Source: Acidilobaceae archaeon (lineage in GTDB: Archaea > Thermoproteota > Thermoprotei_A > Sulfolobales > Acidilobaceae). Taken from it: a DNA stretch of 7,932 nt. The stretch is from assembly GCA_026985385.1 (NCBI GenBank), contig JALSQM010000119.1, positions 1 through 7,932 of the forward strand, read 5' to 3'. The stretch's first letter is position 1. Every line of letters begins with the position of its first letter. Of this stretch, positions 6,411-7,932 are shown in pieces. The notes below the pieces were generated by a model. The model was not told where the DNA came from. It saw nothing but the letters and a program-made list of their open reading frames with translations, and did not search any database. A program made the position numbers and the translations under genes.

Positions 6411-6445
6411 CACCTATCAACCGCTTACAATATAGTAGGTTCTTC

Positions 6446-6453
6446 GAGGGGAG
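6446..6453 (+). promoter_or_regulatory. Shine-Dalgarno that sets the methyltransferase TTG start
   Basis: GAGGGGAG ends five bases before the TTG at 6459-6461, the same spacing as at livJ, livF and proC. It supports TTG over any later codon. A nearby ATG at 6463 is out of frame. Confidence 0.6.
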
Positions 6454-6458
6454 ACCCG

Positions 6459-7040
6459 TTGGATGGTGAGAGGCTCCTAGCCTTCATTAGGGAACTGGAG
6501 TCTAGGAGTAGGGCCCTGGGGATACCGAGTATAGAGTGGGAGGATGGCCTCGTGCTCCACGCACTATCAATAGTTGCTGGCTCTAGGGGTGAGGTGACCG
6601 CCGCCGACCTGGGGGCTGGCATCGGCTACTCGACCCTCTGGATAGCTGCGGGCCTCGAGGAGTCCTGCAGAGGCGCCTGCAGGGTATACGCGGTCGAGGA
6701 GGATCCGGAGCTCGCCTCCCTCGGCGAGAGGCTGGCCTCGAAGGCGCCCCTGAGGAGGGTTAAGGTTGAGTGGGTGGAGGGCGACGCCATAGAGTTCCTC
6801 GCCTCGCTGCCCGACGGCAGCCTGGACCTAGCGTTCGTAGACATAGACAAGCACCTCTACCCAGAGGCCCTAAGGCTCCTCGCATCCAAGCTCTCGCCGG
6901 GAGGGGCGGCAGTGTTCCACAACGCCTACCTGCCAGCCCCGCCCAGCGAGTTCTACGAGCTGGCAGGGAGAGAGCCTTGGAGGGGGGGTATAACACCCAC
7001 TAGGCTGGGCCTAGCCGTGCTCGTTAGAGCGGGATCCTAG
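6459..7040 (+). CDS. SAM-dependent O-methyltransferase family 3-like protein
   Basis: The product is a 193-residue class I methyltransferase, likely cytoplasmic, with an unknown substrate. Motif I ADLGAGIGYST (49-59) binds SAM. The acidic VEED (79-82) lies where the family contacts the ribose, and GDAIEFLASLPDG (108-120) precedes LAFVDIDKHLYPEAL (124-138). That segment matches the family's FIDADK element, whose aspartate usually binds a metal. After strand 5 it has HNAYLP, with His154 where catechol-type relatives usually have Asp in a DN pair. It is a little shorter than the usual 210-220 residues, mostly at the N-terminus. The start is TTG. It is divergent from livJ and convergent with the L10 gene; nothing links it functionally to either. 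A small-molecule or macromolecular methyltransferase of another subfamily is possible. Confidence 0.8.
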   Translation: MDGERLLAFIRELESRSRALGIPSIEWEDGLVLHALSIVAGSRGEVTAADLGAGIGYSTLWIAAGLEESCRGACRVYAVEEDPELASLGERLASKAPLRRVKVEWVEGDAIEFLASLPDGSLDLAFVDIDKHLYPEALRLLASKLSPGGAAVFHNAYLPAPPSEFYELAGREPWRGGITPTRLGLAVLVRAGS

Positions 7041-7065
7041 GCAATAAACTATGGCAATAAACTAT
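7040..7065. repeat. Perfect 2 x 13-bp tandem repeat between convergent genes
   Basis: GGCAATAAACTAT occurs at 7040-7052 and immediately again at 7053-7065. It fills most of the 39-bp gap between the methyltransferase stop and the L10 stop. On the minus strand each unit presents AGTTTATTG, a moderately T-rich tract, so the pair may act as a doubled termination signal for the L10 transcript. Confidence 0.85.
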
Positions 7066-7079
7066 TGGGGGAGGCCGTG

Positions 7080-7932
7080 CTAGCCTCCGAAGAGGCCGCT
7101 GAGCCCCTCGCTCAGGTCGACCTCGCCCTCGCCTTCCTCGCCTGCCTCCTCCGCCTTCTCCTCGGCTTCTCCAGCCCCTGCCTCGCCTTCCTCGGCCTTC
7201 GCCTCCCCCGCGGCGGGGGCTTTGACCGGTTCTAACCCGAGCTCCGCCGCCTTATCGCCCAGCGCCGCTATGACCGCCGCCTCCCTAGCTACCGCGGCCT
7301 TTAGGGCCTCCTCTATGGTGCCGGGTAGGGGTATAGCCGCCTCCCTAGCTACTGCCGCGGCCTCGGCAGCGGCCTTCGCTATGCTTAGCTGTAGCGCCTC
7401 GGGCACGAAGGGTATGCCTAGCTCAGCGGCTACTAGCAAGGCCTCTCCGGCGGCCGCCTTTACGTCCTCCGCGAACTTATCTAGGTCGACGAGCAGCTCC
7501 TCTCTGGGTATGACGACGCCCCTATCATATACGGCCGCTATCTTGAGGCTCACCTCGAATGGCATTATGCCTAGCGTCTGAAGCAGCCCCGCCAGGTCGG
7601 TGCTTATCACGTCCCCCGGCTTGGCGACTACGGTGTCCTTCTTCACGTATATTGTCCCCCTCCTAATCTCGTAGGGTATCCTGAGTTTCCCGAATGTGCT
7701 CAGGATGGGGCCGGGCTTCAGGCCCGTGTCGCCCTCGGGTATCACTATCTCCCTGTCAGTCACCTGGCCGGGCTTAGCTGCCACGGGCATCTTCTCCGAC
7801 TCTATTAGCCTGGCTAGCTTGAATGGGTTCATGTCCGTGAAGAGGAGCATTATGCTGCCCTTGAGGTACGGCTCTATCTTATCCTTGTCTATGCCAGCCT
7901 TCTCGAGGGCCCTGAGTATAAGCCTCTTCTTA
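7080..7932 (-). CDS. rpl10: Ribosomal protein L10 (acidic protein P0), C-terminal 283 residues (partial)
   Basis: L10/P0 forms the base of the ribosomal stalk and carries L12 dimers that recruit translation factors. The frame is open to the right edge; the visible part begins KKRLILRALEKAGIDK, and the N-terminus lies outside. The ATG at 7850 is internal, because the family motif YLKGSIMLLFTDMNPFKLARLIE spans it. Next comes the archaeal/eukaryotic insertion domain (VIPEGDTGLKPGPILSTFG), KKDTVVAKPGDVI, and DLAGLLQTLGIMPFEVSLKI. An Ala-rich helical spine follows, which in archaea binds L12 dimers. The acidic hinge (Glu/Ala/Gly-rich) leads to the tail GLSGLFGG, shared with P1/L12 proteins. In many archaea the L12 gene follows directly; here the next gene is convergent and is not L12. 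Confidence 0.95.
   Translation of the reverse strand, partial: KKRLILRALEKAGIDKDKIEPYLKGSIMLLFTDMNPFKLARLIESEKMPVAAKPGQVTDREIVIPEGDTGLKPGPILSTFGKLRIPYEIRRGTIYVKKDTVVAKPGDVISTDLAGLLQTLGIMPFEVSLKIAAVYDRGVVIPREELLVDLDKFAEDVKAAAGEALLVAAELGIPFVPEALQLSIAKAAAEAAAVAREAAIPLPGTIEEALKAAVAREAAVIAALGDKAAELGLEPVKAPAAGEAKAEEGEAGAGEAEEKAEEAGEEGEGEVDLSEGLSGLFGG
7276..7352 (-). repeat. In-frame 17-bp direct repeat in the L10 helical spine
   Basis: GCCGCCTCCCTAGCTAC occurs at 7276-7292 and 7336-7352, exactly 60 bp apart, and encodes VAREAA twice, 20 residues apart. Third codon positions are identical. It falls in the part of L10 expected to bind L12 dimers. Confidence 0.75.

Noticed and set aside
6424..6435. 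TTACAATATAG as the methyltransferase TATA box
   Set aside because: It would start transcription near 6456, after the Shine-Dalgarno that supports the TTG start. An element around 6388-6395 fits better, though neither is certain.
1..7932. CRISPR array, insertion sequence, prophage or defence genes
   Set aside because: No spaced repeats, transposase motifs, terminal inverted repeats or defence-type domains were seen; all long frames are assigned to transport, metabolism, methyltransferase or ribosomal functions.

Overview
The window looks like chromosomal DNA from a hyperthermophilic crenarchaeote (Thermoproteota), possibly Desulfurococcales. This rests on an archaeal-type ribosomal protein L10/P0, TATA/BRE-like promoters, GGTGA/GGAGG Shine-Dalgarno sequences, heavy use of GTG and TTG starts, and arginine and isoleucine codons dominated by AGG and ATA. 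No species can be named from the sequence alone.

Layout. Bases 1-138 (+) hold the last 45 codons of an unrecognised membrane protein. Bases 139-322 are a gap between convergent genes with an oligo-T signal and several inverted repeats. Bases 323-6324 (-) hold a complete branched-chain/hydrophobic amino-acid ABC importer, read right to left: livJ (binding protein), livG and livF (ATPases), livH and livM (permeases), then proC (pyrroline-5-carboxylate reductase). livG to proC are packed with overlaps or gaps of only a few bases. livJ is set apart by a 127-bp gap (4845-4953 plus start-site revision) carrying an oligo-U signal and a second promoter. Bases 6325-6458 are a divergent promoter region with a 25-bp dyad. 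Bases 6459-7040 (+) encode a small class I SAM-dependent methyltransferase of the O-methyltransferase family 3 type. Bases 7080-7932 (-) encode the C-terminal 283 residues of ribosomal protein L10, running off the right edge.

How the genes fit together. LivJ is anchored outside the membrane by an N-terminal helix and a Thr-rich stalk and delivers substrate to the LivH-LivM channel, which LivG-LivF power. proC starts inside the livM stop codon, so P5C reductase is probably made together with the transporter. This raises the possibility that the importer carries proline or a precursor of proline rather than, or as well as, Leu/Ile/Val; the sequence cannot decide this.

Most of the window is recognisable. 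No CRISPR array, transposon, tRNA or rRNA was seen. The best leads are the proC coupling, the dyad at the livJ promoter, the palindrome around the livG TATA box, the structured convergent gap at 200-320, and two short perfect tandem duplications.
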